From Eisenibacter elegans DSM 3317 (GTDB taxonomy: Bacteria > Bacteroidota > Bacteroidia > Cytophagales > Microscillaceae), in the NCBI RefSeq assembly GCF_000430505.1, contig NZ_AUMD01000020.1, forward strand, positions 186,001 through 250,000: DNA of 64,000 bases, in the 5' to 3' direction. Shown here piece after piece: positions 8,815 through 16,910 of the stretch; within the stretch, counting starts at the first letter, position 1; each line of letters starts with the position of its first letter. The notes under the pieces are model-generated. The model was given only the letters and a program-made list of their open reading frames with translations. It was not told the origin of the DNA and did not search any database. Made by a program: the position numbers and the translations under genes.

Positions 8815-9237
8815 CTAGTTATGGTATAATGAATTAGCATTTAACACACAGGCTTTGGTGGTCTTCAGCGTCTCTGTGGCAGTTTGTCGGATAATGATTT
8901 TATTGGCTTTCTCTCTAAACATCCTCATAAACCAATTGTCCTCCATATTGATATCCACCATAGTAGCCCCATACTTAAGTGCGGTTTCGGCAATGGCCAT
9001 CGACAACATCGTAGCCCCCGAAGTACCAAACCTACTCAGGCTGCTCTTTGAAGTACTCAAAAGTCCCAAACTCTTCCGGCTTATCAAATTTTGTACCCTT
9101 TACCCAAATTCCGTCAGTACCTCTATAAGTAGGAATACCGCTTGCAGCAGAAACTCCGGCTCCTGTCAAGAAAGTAAAAAGCTGACTTTTGCGCGATGGT
9201 GATGCACCTCGTTGATAAGGTTTTTGAGTGCGTCCAT
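8815..9237 (-). pseudogene. Sir2-family NAD-dependent deacylase remnant
   Basis: Three fragments line up with a sirtuin. The original start is probably ATG 9237 (MDALKNLINEVHHHRAKVSF), which breaks by loss of one base in a T-run near 9177. The next frame gives FLTGAGVSAASGIPTYRG and WVKGTKFDKPEEFGTFEYF, the NAD-binding start of a sirtuin, and stops at 9032. Straight across that stop another frame gives FGTSGATMLSMAIAETALK and VDINMEDNWF, the C-terminal part. The central region, with the catalytic histidine and zinc cysteines (well over 100 residues), is absent. So there is one frameshift and one large internal deletion, and the gene cannot make an active enzyme. Confidence 0.85.
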
Positions 9238-9332
9238 TCCCTATTTTTTGGCAGATGATTATCCCCAAAGTTAAGACAGCTTTCGGTTTTGGCCAAACAC
9301 CCCTCCCTCCCCGACCCAAATACCTATTTTGT

Positions 9333-9430
9333 ATATCAAGCCTCACAGGGTTTGATTTTTGTGATGCTCAAGGGTTTTCAGCACACGAATTTCCCAAATA
9401 AATTCTGATTGGGTATAATTATTATTCACA
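9333..9430 (+). repeat. Family 3 AT-rich repeat, copy 1
   Basis: Shares with 58745-58840 and 39123-39195 the order ATCAAG-CTCAC-GTTTGATTTT-TCAAGG-TTTTCAG-ATTTCCC followed by an AATTATTAT-like tail. The spacer 9238-9596 holds this copy and nothing else that I recognise. Confidence 0.55.
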
Positions 9431-9596
9431 ACCCGCTTCTCTCAAGCGCCGTATAAGAACTATCACCCACTAGGTACTTTCAGAGCAAAATAGCCTAGGG
9501 CTGCACAACTCCAAATATTGGACATAAAAGCAGCCTATCCGCTGCTCAAGTGCGCTTTCATTTGGCATCATCTCACCACCAATCACATTATAGCAC

Positions 9597-10025
9597 ATGC
9601 AAAAAATATTTGAAAACCCTTACGCAGAGCTGTATAACCTCAGCCCTGAGTTACCCCAAGTGATGTTTGGCTACTGGAAAGGCTTCTGGGAGCTTTCGGA
9701 CGCAGAGGCGATGCGCGCCCTTACTTTTCCATTTGACTATATCGCCAAGCATCAAATCAAAGTAATGATTACGGACTACCGCTACCTCGATGTTGTACCT
9801 ATCGAAACCAATCAGTGGCTTGAAGATGTGTGGTTTCCGAAGGTCTCTGACCTAGGCTTGGTCGCAGAGCTGGTACTCGATGCCGAAGATCTGACCGGGC
9901 AAATATCAGTAGATTTTATGTATGAAAACGTACAACAAACCACTGGACTATATACTCAAAAAGTAGATACCTTGGAACACGCCAAAGAATTGGCTAAGGA
10001 CTTTTTAGCGCGCCTCAAAAGCTAA
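9597..10025 (+). CDS. SpoIIAA/STAS-like cytoplasmic protein
   Basis: A soluble 142-residue protein with alternating strand and helix segments and the motif KVMITDYRYLDVV near residue 60, similar in layout to the short SpoIIAA-like/STAS proteins common in Bacteroidota. No signal peptide or membrane segment. The family is thought to bind small ligands or partner proteins, but no partner such as an anti-sigma factor is adjacent, and no conserved phosphorylatable serine can be pointed to with confidence. It stands alone between two repeat-filled spacers. Assignment to the fold is by overall look only. Confidence 0.55.
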   Translation: MQKIFENPYAELYNLSPELPQVMFGYWKGFWELSDAEAMRALTFPFDYIAKHQIKVMITDYRYLDVVPIETNQWLEDVWFPKVSDLGLVAELVLDAEDLTGQISVDFMYENVQQTTGLYTQKVDTLEHAKELAKDFLARLKS

Positions 10026-10094
10026 AACCCCTCCCCCATAGAAAACAGAGGCTATCCGAAAAGGGCAGCCTCAAATTTTATATTGCTTTCGCTT

Positions 10095-10181
10095 TGTCAT
10101 TTTGAGCGAATCGAGAAATCTTGCTTATAAATGTTGATTGGTGAGCAAAAAATGAAATTCCTCACTACGTTCGGAATGACA
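10095..10181. repeat. Inverted-repeat element TGTCATT...AATGACA
   Basis: The left arm TGTCATTTTGAGCGAATCGA (10095-10114) and the right arm, which reads TGTCATTCCGAACGTAGTGA on the minus strand (10162-10181), are imperfect inverted copies. Elements with this wording (GAGCGAA...GAATGACA) are widespread between genes in Bacteroidota. The 10026-10585 spacer also holds family 1 copies and no gene. Confidence 0.6.
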
Positions 10182-10223
10182 ATACCATATTTTATTGGGG
10201 TCTTTTTGAAAATATCCACAAAT

Positions 10224-10330
10224 CCTTTGACATTTTTTAAATCCCACAAGTCTCATTGTACCCCAAAAATGAGGCATCAGCTTAGCTCAGAGTTGGGGCT
10301 CCGAACTACTTTTCCAAAAATACTCAGTGG
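10224..10330 (+). repeat. Family 1 element, near-complete copy
   Basis: Starts with a degenerate left end (CCTTTGACATTTTTTAAATC) and ends TCCAAAAATACTCAGTGG at 10330. The AATGAGGC and TCAG...GGGGCTCCGAACTAC segments match the intact element at 16175; the first internal hairpin is reduced. A separate right-end fragment (CAAAAATGTCCAGTGG) lies at 10557-10572. Confidence 0.7.
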
Positions 10331-10585
10331 TGTATCTGGAATACATACATCACCCTTTACCCTCTTTAGAGCTTGTTTAAAATTCTCTTCATCAACACCA
10401 AAACGCTGCTTTTTGGCTGTTATATCGCTAAAAATGCTCGCCGTAGCGCTTGTAGGTTATCTGGCTCTTCCGTAAATTTAGGTACGATTTAACCCACGGC
10501 TTGATACTGTGGGTGTTTCCATAACAAGGGGGTAAATTACGCACAACAACGAGAGTCAAAAATGTCCAGTGGCATGTTGCCCTTA

Positions 10586-12016
10586 TTAGCGTCCATAGGG
10601 ATTTCGGAAAAGCGGTGATACCTGCAAGGAATGAAAAGACTGGAAACGCATCTGCCCACGTTCGATGCGCACCTTTAGTGGGTAGTTCCGATCGCCGTGT
10701 CGAGAGTAGGTGTGCAACACGACTTCGTGTTCGCCTTCGGGCATAGGGATGCGAACAAACTGGATGTCATGAGGAGTGATTTGCCAAGCACGGGTGTCGG
10801 CCTGTTCGGTGACGGCATTGAATACTCCAAGCAACATCCCTGCTGCTTTACCCTCATCGGTATTGGTTGCCTTGAGCAGCTCTTCGGCTCCTTTTTTGAT
10901 GGCTACACGCAAGATTGCACTTCCGATTTCGGCCAACATCCGTTGTTTGAGGACCTGAAAAGCTACTTTATTGATGTCTTGCCCTAGTTCCATAGGGTAC
11001 AGTTTGCCATTATACTCTATGGCTGCTTTTTCGAAGTAGGGTTTACGCTCGACATACTTAGGGAAAGCAATACGAAAGGTTGAGAGGCTGGCGAGGTTGG
11101 CTGCATCGCTACTGCTGAGATTATTGAAGCTGTAGCTGAGATTCATCTCTGAGTTGCTAATGACAAAGTTTTGGTCGCCGCGTTGGTTGACATTAAAGCC
11201 TATTGTCCATTCTGATTTGATGGGGCTGAGGCCATTGTGCCACAGAAAGACCAGCTCACCATTGCCTTTGTTGTTGTTGTTACGGTGTTGGATACCAAAT
11301 TTCTCTTCGTATTGCATGGCTTCGCTTTCTAGCCCAAGGGTATAGGCCGTACGGATAAGGTCGCGTTTGAGCTGATTAGGTACTTGCATATCAAATAAGT
11401 CGGCGTAGTCTGTCTCATAAATTTCGACCGCATTACGATAAGCAATAAAGGCATCATTCGTTTGACCATTGGCCTCAAACAAAAAGCCCATAAACATATG
11501 TGCAAAGGCATCCCGTTTGTATTTCTTGCTTTGTTCTTTGTATTTGTCGGCAATTTGGTTGCTACGGTTGATTAGCCTACGGCACTCTACCAACGCCGCT
11601 TCGGGTTGCCCCATTTTGAGGAAATTAAGCGCTTTGTAGTAGTGTAACAGGAGCAGCTCGTGGTCTTCGCCACGGTATACCGTTACGGTAGGGTTGATGA
11701 GGTAGGAAAGGATTTCACGCCCGGGGTCTTTGACATAATCATCCGAAATACGGTATGCCTCTTCAAAATAACGGTTGCTCAAGTCATAATCACCCATTAC
11801 AGCCTTCACACTCCCGAGATTGAGATTGTAGAGCAATCGGTCGCGCCCGGTAGGGCCTCGTTTATTGCTTTTCATATCGTGAGCCGCAGCCTTAAAGTTG
11901 CCAGACTCGAAGTGTTTGTAGAACACAATATTTTTCTGATAATAGGTTGCACAGCTTGACAAGGAAGCCAAGAGCACCAAGGGTATTAGGTATTGATGTA
12001 ATGATTTGAATTTCAT
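10586..12016 (-). CDS. COG3014-type TPR lipoprotein
   Basis: A 476-residue lipoprotein: signal peptide with lipobox ending SLSSC at Cys22, then helical TPR-like repeats over about residues 30-230 (LLYNLNLGSVKAVMGDYDLS, HYYKALNFLKMGQPEAALVE), then a beta-rich C-terminal domain with PMELGQDINKVAFQVLKQRM. This is the layout of COG3014 proteins, whose genes lie beside lpoB-like genes in several phyla. The gene follows the LpoB-like lipoprotein on the same strand by 170 bases and probably acts with it at the envelope. Function is unknown; a role in peptidoglycan synthase control is inferred from the neighbour. The C-terminus is soluble and periplasmic. Confidence 0.75.
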   Translation of the reverse strand: MKFKSLHQYLIPLVLLASLSSCATYYQKNIVFYKHFESGNFKAAAHDMKSNKRGPTGRDRLLYNLNLGSVKAVMGDYDLSNRYFEEAYRISDDYVKDPGREILSYLINPTVTVYRGEDHELLLLHYYKALNFLKMGQPEAALVECRRLINRSNQIADKYKEQSKKYKRDAFAHMFMGFLFEANGQTNDAFIAYRNAVEIYETDYADLFDMQVPNQLKRDLIRTAYTLGLESEAMQYEEKFGIQHRNNNNKGNGELVFLWHNGLSPIKSEWTIGFNVNQRGDQNFVISNSEMNLSYSFNNLSSSDAANLASLSTFRIAFPKYVERKPYFEKAAIEYNGKLYPMELGQDINKVAFQVLKQRMLAEIGSAILRVAIKKGAEELLKATNTDEGKAAGMLLGVFNAVTEQADTRAWQITPHDIQFVRIPMPEGEHEVVLHTYSRHGDRNYPLKVRIERGQMRFQSFHSLQVSPLFRNPYGR

Positions 12017-12186
12017 TGTTTTGGTAGAGGGGATTAGTTACCTATCGGTGTGTGTGTTCAATGTAAGAGGGAGAGCAGCCTGTGGTCTTGTGTGAAGCTT
12101 GAATTTGAAGAGGCATCTCCAGCCCCCCAGAGCGTGGGTGTGAAGATGCCTCCATCAAGGGATGTCAATATTATGGGGCAATAAGA

Positions 12187-12777
12187 TTAGTTGCGCACCA
12201 TTTTCTTGATTTTCTTGTCGCCAATCCAGACCAATTCATTGGTTTCGATATCGGCCAGCTCAAGGTTTACTTGATAGAAAATCACACGGTTGCGGCCTGC
12301 ACCATCTACAATAGAGCTGATATTACCAAAGACCATAAAGTCTGCTCCTAGTTCTTTGCCAAACTTTTTCTGCGTGCTAGGGTCAGCAAAGTCCTGCTGG
12401 TCGGCGCGCTCATCGCGGAGCTTTTGACGAAACACATCGTTGGTAACTACCCTTACCAATCCAGATTTGATATACTCACGCTCCATATCTTTGATATAGG
12501 TATCGGCATCGATATGTTCGTGGCTTTTGTTGAGAATCATGCCTACGATTACTACCGGACGGCGGTCGTTTTTCTCACGGAAGCGACGCAGCCAAGACTC
12601 TTCGAGCGAGCTGCGGGTCATTTCTTCAGCCACTAAGCGGGAGTCTGTGTCATTCCAGCGACCGCTGAGGTCGGTTACCTCGTTGGGGTCTATACGGGTG
12701 ATTTTGGGAGTAGGATTACAGCCGCTGATCCACAGCATTGTAAGAGTAAGGAGGCTGAGATAAAAGGTTGTTTTCAT
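12187..12777 (-). CDS. LpoB-like lipoprotein, penicillin-binding protein activator family
   Basis: A 196-residue lipoprotein from ATG 12777, with signal peptide and lipobox ISGC at Cys20. The mature part has the LpoB/YcfM layout: DLSGRWNDTDSRLVAEEM near residue 37, RRPVVIVGMILNKSHEHID, then KFGKELGADFMVFGNISSI and a final NELVWIGDKKIKK strand. In Enterobacteria LpoB docks on PBP1b and turns on glycan polymerisation; Bacteroidota homologues are little studied. The open frame continues upstream of the ATG but lacks a signal sequence there. It sits between mraY and the COG3014 lipoprotein gene, all on the minus strand, which fits a wall-synthesis theme. A hairpin (GAGGCATCT/AGATGCCTC, 12110-12152) lies after its stop. 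Confidence 0.8.
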   Translation of the reverse strand: MKTTFYLSLLTLTMLWISGCNPTPKITRIDPNEVTDLSGRWNDTDSRLVAEEMTRSSLEESWLRRFREKNDRRPVVIVGMILNKSHEHIDADTYIKDMEREYIKSGLVRVVTNDVFRQKLRDERADQQDFADPSTQKKFGKELGADFMVFGNISSIVDGAGRNRVIFYQVNLELADIETNELVWIGDKKIKKMVRN

Positions 12778-12914
12778 ATTTTTTAGAAACAAGTTGATTG
12801 TGTTGTTACATTCGGCTGCTTGGTGAGGCAATATGCGAAAGTCTTTTGCATATACGTTAGTATCTGTATCTAGGTTATGCCTTTGGGACAAAAAAGCGCA
12901 CAATTGCGCCGTAT

Positions 12915-14147
12915 CTATCGCAGTTTGAGGGTGATAAGTGTCAAGATTGCCAGCATAATGCCGATAATCCAGAAGCGGGTAACGATTTTGGCTTCGTGAT
13001 ACCCTCCTTTTTGGTAATGGTGGTGCAGGGGAGCCATTCGGAAGATTCGCCGACCTTCTCCATATTTGCGTTTGGTATATTTGAAATACCCTACTTGCAG
13101 GATGACCGATAGGTTTTCGACCAAAAATATCCCACACAATATCGGAATCAGCAATTCTTTGCGCATCGAGAGTGCCAAAACAGCGATTACCCCACCCAAG
13201 GCCAAGCTGCCGGTATCGCCCATAAATACCTGTGCAGGGTACGAATTATACCATAAAAAGCCCACACAAGCCCCTGTAAAGGCGGCGCAGAAGATGACCA
13301 GCTCGCCCATATTGGGCAGGTACATAATATTGAGGTAACTAGCAAAAACGGTATTGCCGGATACATAGGCAAAGATTCCCAGTGTGGTGCCGATGATGGC
13401 CGAGCTGCCCGCTGCCAGCCCATCGATGCCGTCGGTGATGTTGGCTCCATTGGAGACTGCGGTGATGATGAAAATCACAATCAGCACATAAAAGAGCCAC
13501 ATCAGGCTATCGGGTACGAAAAAAAACAGGTCGTGGTAGTTCAGTTCGTTATTCTTAAAAAAGGGGATGGTCGTAACCGTCGACTTGAGGTCTTCGTAAC
13601 GATCGGCCACCACTGAGCTGTTATAAGCGCCGGTATTGGGGTTTTGGTATTGCCGTACAAGTACTCCGTCGTTGAAGTAGAGTGTCAGCCCTACAATTAG
13701 GCCGATGCCTATCTGTCCAGCTACCTTAAACTTCCCTTTGATACCTCGATCGCCAACGAGCCAGTTTGATTTTTTTTGAATCAGCTTGGTATAATCATCC
13801 AAAAAGCCAATTGTTCCCAGCCAAAGGGTTGTGATGATTAACAAGACAATGTACACATTGTCGAGTTTGGCAAATAACAAGGTGGGCAAAATCACCGATA
13901 AGATGATGATGAGCCCGCCCATAGTAGGTGTGCCTTGCTTGATATCTTCTCCGGGTAGGCCTAGCTCGCGGCTTTTCTCACGCACTTGGAAGCGTTTGAG
14001 CAAATTGATTAGCTGCCGGCCAAAGATGGCTCCTATCAGGAGGGAAAGCAAGGTAGCAGAAAATGCCCGAAAAGAAATGTATTTGAAAACTCCCGCACCG
14101 GGCAGTGAGGTTTGTTTGTCCAAAAAATCAAACAGATAGTATAGCAT
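12915..14147 (-). CDS. mraY: Phospho-N-acetylmuramoyl-pentapeptide-transferase
   Basis: A 410-residue integral membrane enzyme with about ten membrane segments. It transfers phospho-MurNAc-pentapeptide to undecaprenyl phosphate, making lipid I. Family motifs are all present: [17 protein letters not shown] with its aspartate pair, [27 protein letters not shown] and [12 protein letters not shown] near the C-terminus. The extra segment around residues 165-210 is typical of the longer Bacteroidota MraY. In most bacteria mraY lies inside the dcw cluster between murF/murE and murD; here none of those genes is near, and instead ytxH is 58 bases upstream and lpoB-like 137 bases downstream. It therefore looks relocated, or the cluster is broken up in this lineage. 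Confidence 0.95.
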   Translation of the reverse strand: MLYYLFDFLDKQTSLPGAGVFKYISFRAFSATLLSLLIGAIFGRQLINLLKRFQVREKSRELGLPGEDIKQGTPTMGGLIIILSVILPTLLFAKLDNVYIVLLIITTLWLGTIGFLDDYTKLIQKKSNWLVGDRGIKGKFKVAGQIGIGLIVGLTLYFNDGVLVRQYQNPNTGAYNSSVVADRYEDLKSTVTTIPFFKNNELNYHDLFFFVPDSLMWLFYVLIVIFIITAVSNGANITDGIDGLAAGSSAIIGTTLGIFAYVSGNTVFASYLNIMYLPNMGELVIFCAAFTGACVGFLWYNSYPAQVFMGDTGSLALGGVIAVLALSMRKELLIPILCGIFLVENLSVILQVGYFKYTKRKYGEGRRIFRMAPLHHHYQKGGYHEAKIVTRFWIIGIMLAILTLITLKLR

Positions 14148-14205
14148 ATCACAAAACGAGAAACACCCTTACGGGTGTGGGTGTCAGGGAAAAGGTACTA
14201 ATGGG

Positions 14206-14469
14206 CTAAGCCTGCTCTTGGTTGTTGTTTTGGTCTTGGGCAGACGCTGCGGTGTTGTGGTCTATTTGTTGGCGAAGCGACTCATTGATTTTGTCTAGAT
14301 TTTTGTTCAGCTCTTGCGACAGTGTGTTGCCTAAGTCTGTTACTTTTTCACGGATGAGCGCCTTGCGTTCGTCAGAAGCCAACAACACGCCTGCCGTTAC
14401 GCCGGCAAAAAAGCCCGCCAAAAAGCCCCACAAAACACGTCCGCTGCCGTTTCCTTCTTGATTACTCAT
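14206..14469 (-). CDS. YtxH domain-containing small membrane protein
   Basis: An 87-residue protein from ATG 14469 (MSNQEGNGSGRV). One membrane segment (residues about 10-28, LWGFLAGFFAGVTAGVLLA) is followed by SDERKALIREKV and an amphipathic coiled-coil tail rich in Gln and Asn. This is the YtxH/gas-vesicle-protein-like layout, often linked to envelope stress, with no known enzymatic role. An alternative ATG at 14493 would add eight polar residues. The gene is the first of a minus-strand run leading into mraY. Confidence 0.75.
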   Translation of the reverse strand: MSNQEGNGSGRVLWGFLAGFFAGVTAGVLLASDERKALIREKVTDLGNTLSQELNKNLDKINESLRQQIDHNTAASAQDQNNNQEQA

Positions 14470-14749
14470 AGTTTTTTTGGTTTTAGTTGACATTTGGTCT
14501 ACGTATGATTTTGATGACACTAAGCTACGGCAACTATTCTGTTTTTGCAAAGGTTTCTGCCGATAATCCTCTATACCGCCCGCTAGCCTAGGGGGTTAGG
14601 TTGTCGCAAAGTAGCATTTCACACTATTGGGCTAGGTGTGTTGCTTTAGGCTTTCGCAATATGAGCTTACGTTTTGTTAAAATATCTTACACAAAGAGGT
14701 TTTGCTTTCTACAAAAACCTAAATTAGATACCAACAAAACCTTATACTT

Positions 14750-16129
14750 ATGAAAACACTTGCTTACCGAGGTTTCGCCGGTTTACCAGCGCCAAGGCTT
14801 CACCAAACCCCTCCAACAACACGCCCTAGCCTACCCGAAAAATGGGTTTGCACGGCTCTGTTACACCCTTTTAGCCCTCCCTTGGTAGAGGGAGCTATAG
14901 AAGACACTCCGTTTTTCCAGCTCTGTATTGCCAATATTGCTTTTATAAAAGAGCAGATACTCTCCATCCAGCTCACAGGGCTGGAGTATGGTACCTGGTG
15001 GTATAAGGTATATCAGGATCGGACGCTTTTGTCGCGAGATCAGGGGATGTCTTGGCAGGAAATACATCTTGAATGGACGCTGCCCTCTACCGAATGGTTG
15101 GAGCCCAGCGCCCAATACTTTCAGACGGGTTATCTCAATTGGATGGAGGAGCCCTTGGTTGACTGGTGGAAGCAGCCCTCTGGCGACGCAGAGGCTGCTA
15201 CTTGGATATGGTTTGAGCATACGACCCAGCTGCCCTTCAGAATGATGTTTGGCAACCCTCCTCCCAGCCCGCAAACAGGCGACCCAAGGCAGCTTCCTCT
15301 TTTTCAGAATTTTTCGTTTACTTATTTTGCCAATTTTGCTGCTGCCGAAAACCCTACGCTCGACCATTGGCTGCCGGCGGCTATCGAGGGCTTGGTAGTG
15401 GGCAATCCCAATGAGTATAAGCTCCCTCAATGGCAAGAGTGTTTTGCGATGACAACCCTGATGACCCCTGTCGATGTCAGAAGTATGCCCCTCCCCACAT
15501 TGGTGCTCTACCAATGGAAGCCTAATCTTATTTACGAAATCTATACAGACCGTGCACAACATACGGTGATGTCATATGAATACAACCCTCAAGCTGGATT
15601 TGGTACACAAGTAGCGGCACTTTATGGCATTACTCCTCCTGATGCCTCCCACATTCCTGATTTGGCCGGCGAGGGCTTTATCTTTAATCTTGATACTGTT
15701 GACGACGAAGTGCCTACTCGGTGTTGGAGCTTGGGATTGGGGCTACAGCCCCCTCACTGGCCCAGTATTCCGGCAGTAAGGGGGAAAATACACCTTACCC
15801 TCTTCAATACCCCCAAATTTTGTCCCAAGCACACGGTGATGGTTTTCTCGGCTCTCTTCCCTCCTACCAAAGAATACCCCCAAGGGCGCTATCTATGGGC
15901 TTGGTATAGTCCTTTCCCCAACTCTGACGGCACGCATAGTCGACCGATTACCTTTATGGAGTCGGCTTCTAACATTGCACAAGGGGGCACTAGCTTGGCT
16001 CTAGCCGACTATTTTAGCTATGAGGAGTACCCCGAAAAAACCTGGTTCCCCCCTGCTCATTTTACGCTCCCTCCTTATTGCTTGACCCACCCCTCCCCAA
16101 GCCCTGCCCGAGCACACGGTGGCCATTAA
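14750..16129 (+). CDS. Unrecognised Trp- and Pro-rich protein, 459 aa
   Basis: No family is recognised. The protein has no signal peptide or membrane segment and is unusually rich in Trp, Pro, Tyr and Phe (WWYKVYQD, WMEEPLVDWW, RYLWAWYSPFP). The sequence suggests a beta-rich fold of about 430 residues with a Pro-rich tail (HPSPSPARAHGGH). Codon use looks like its neighbours, and one frame stays open throughout while the others do not. It has divergent spacing from ytxH and is followed by a repeat-filled spacer, so it is probably transcribed alone. It might be a lineage-specific protein with a carbohydrate- or lipid-handling surface, but that is a guess from composition. Confidence 0.65.
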   Translation: MKTLAYRGFAGLPAPRLHQTPPTTRPSLPEKWVCTALLHPFSPPLVEGAIEDTPFFQLCIANIAFIKEQILSIQLTGLEYGTWWYKVYQDRTLLSRDQGMSWQEIHLEWTLPSTEWLEPSAQYFQTGYLNWMEEPLVDWWKQPSGDAEAATWIWFEHTTQLPFRMMFGNPPPSPQTGDPRQLPLFQNFSFTYFANFAAAENPTLDHWLPAAIEGLVVGNPNEYKLPQWQECFAMTTLMTPVDVRSMPLPTLVLYQWKPNLIYEIYTDRAQHTVMSYEYNPQAGFGTQVAALYGITPPDASHIPDLAGEGFIFNLDTVDDEVPTRCWSLGLGLQPPHWPSIPAVRGKIHLTLFNTPKFCPKHTVMVFSALFPPTKEYPQGRYLWAWYSPFPNSDGTHSRPITFMESASNIAQGGTSLALADYFSYEEYPEKTWFPPAHFTLPPYCLTHPSPSPARAHGGH

Positions 16130-16174
16130 GGACTTCTACCCAACCAAAATTGGGAAATATGTTCGCCTAGCATA

Positions 16175-16299
16175 CCACTGGACATTTTCCAAATCCCACA
16201 ATTAAAACTGTGAGCTAAGTCTCATTGCCCCTCCCAAAATGAGGCCTCAGCTTGTCTCGGAGCTGGCGCTTCGAGCTACTTTTCCAAAATGTCCAGTGG
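16175..16299 (+). repeat. Family 1 element, intact copy (125 bp)
   Basis: Perfect 14-bp terminal inverted repeats: CCACTGGACATTTT (16175-16188) and AAAATGTCCAGTGG (16286-16299). Inside are three potential hairpins: CCCACA...TGTGAG, CTCATT...AATGAG and CTCGGAGCT-GG-CGCTTCGAG. No clear target duplication flanks it. It has no coding capacity. The rest of 16130-16796 is AT-rich spacer with nothing else recognised. Confidence 0.85.
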
Positions 16300-16824
16300 C
16301 GTGTTGATATTCGGTGATTTTTAAAACATCCATCCCCAAAACTCACTGTCAGAGCATATGATGTGTTCAGCGTTTACCTATCCTAAAAAATAGTCTGGAA
16401 AATGTCGGCGCTGGAAACCCTTGAACATCAGTACAACCAATTCCAGCAAATCTTGGTATAAATTGCAGAAGGCCTGTTGATTTTATTAGAAAAATCATAT
16501 CATTTATCTGTTTTATCTATATTTATTCAATATTAAAGCCCTCGTTGAGTAGTTATTCACGCACTGTTTTGGTGTAAGTCCTTGCTTTGGGTGCATTTCC
16601 TTCATCCTGTTGACACCTTTGCGAGCAACGACCCTGATAAGCTGGTATTTGGCAACTACCTTAAAAAGATACAAATATTTAAGCATAAAATATCTCCTTC
16701 GAGCATATTACGTAAACATTAATATTAGTTGGTAAAAAAATTAAAAACTAGCATAATAATGTTATTTTTTCAATTATTTCGAAATTTTTTATTAGTATGC
16801 ACGCTGACTATCTCAAAAAGGTTT

Positions 16825-16832
16825 TATATTTG
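16825..16832 (+). promoter_or_regulatory. Candidate -7 box for the lipase gene
   Basis: TATATTTG matches TAnnTTTG, but no clear -33 box is found. If used, transcription starts near 16839, which would rule out the ATG at 16797 and support ATG 16911. Confidence 0.4.
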
Positions 16833-16910
16833 CCTTATATTGTTCAATTACATCATTGGGCAATCACAACACACTTAACCCTTTTTTATACAAATCTCAC
16901 TCTTACGCTT

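Noticed and set aside
10131-10475. Plus-strand open frame of 114 codons
   Set aside because: It runs straight through the inverted-repeat element and a family 1 copy; its sequence is translated repeat DNA.
12778-13137. Upstream extension of the LpoB-like frame by 120 codons
   Set aside because: It overlaps the end of mraY and hides the lipoprotein signal peptide at ATG 12777.
16797-16910. Earlier in-frame ATG for the lipase
   Set aside because: It adds 38 residues before the signal peptide and lies upstream of the candidate -7 box.
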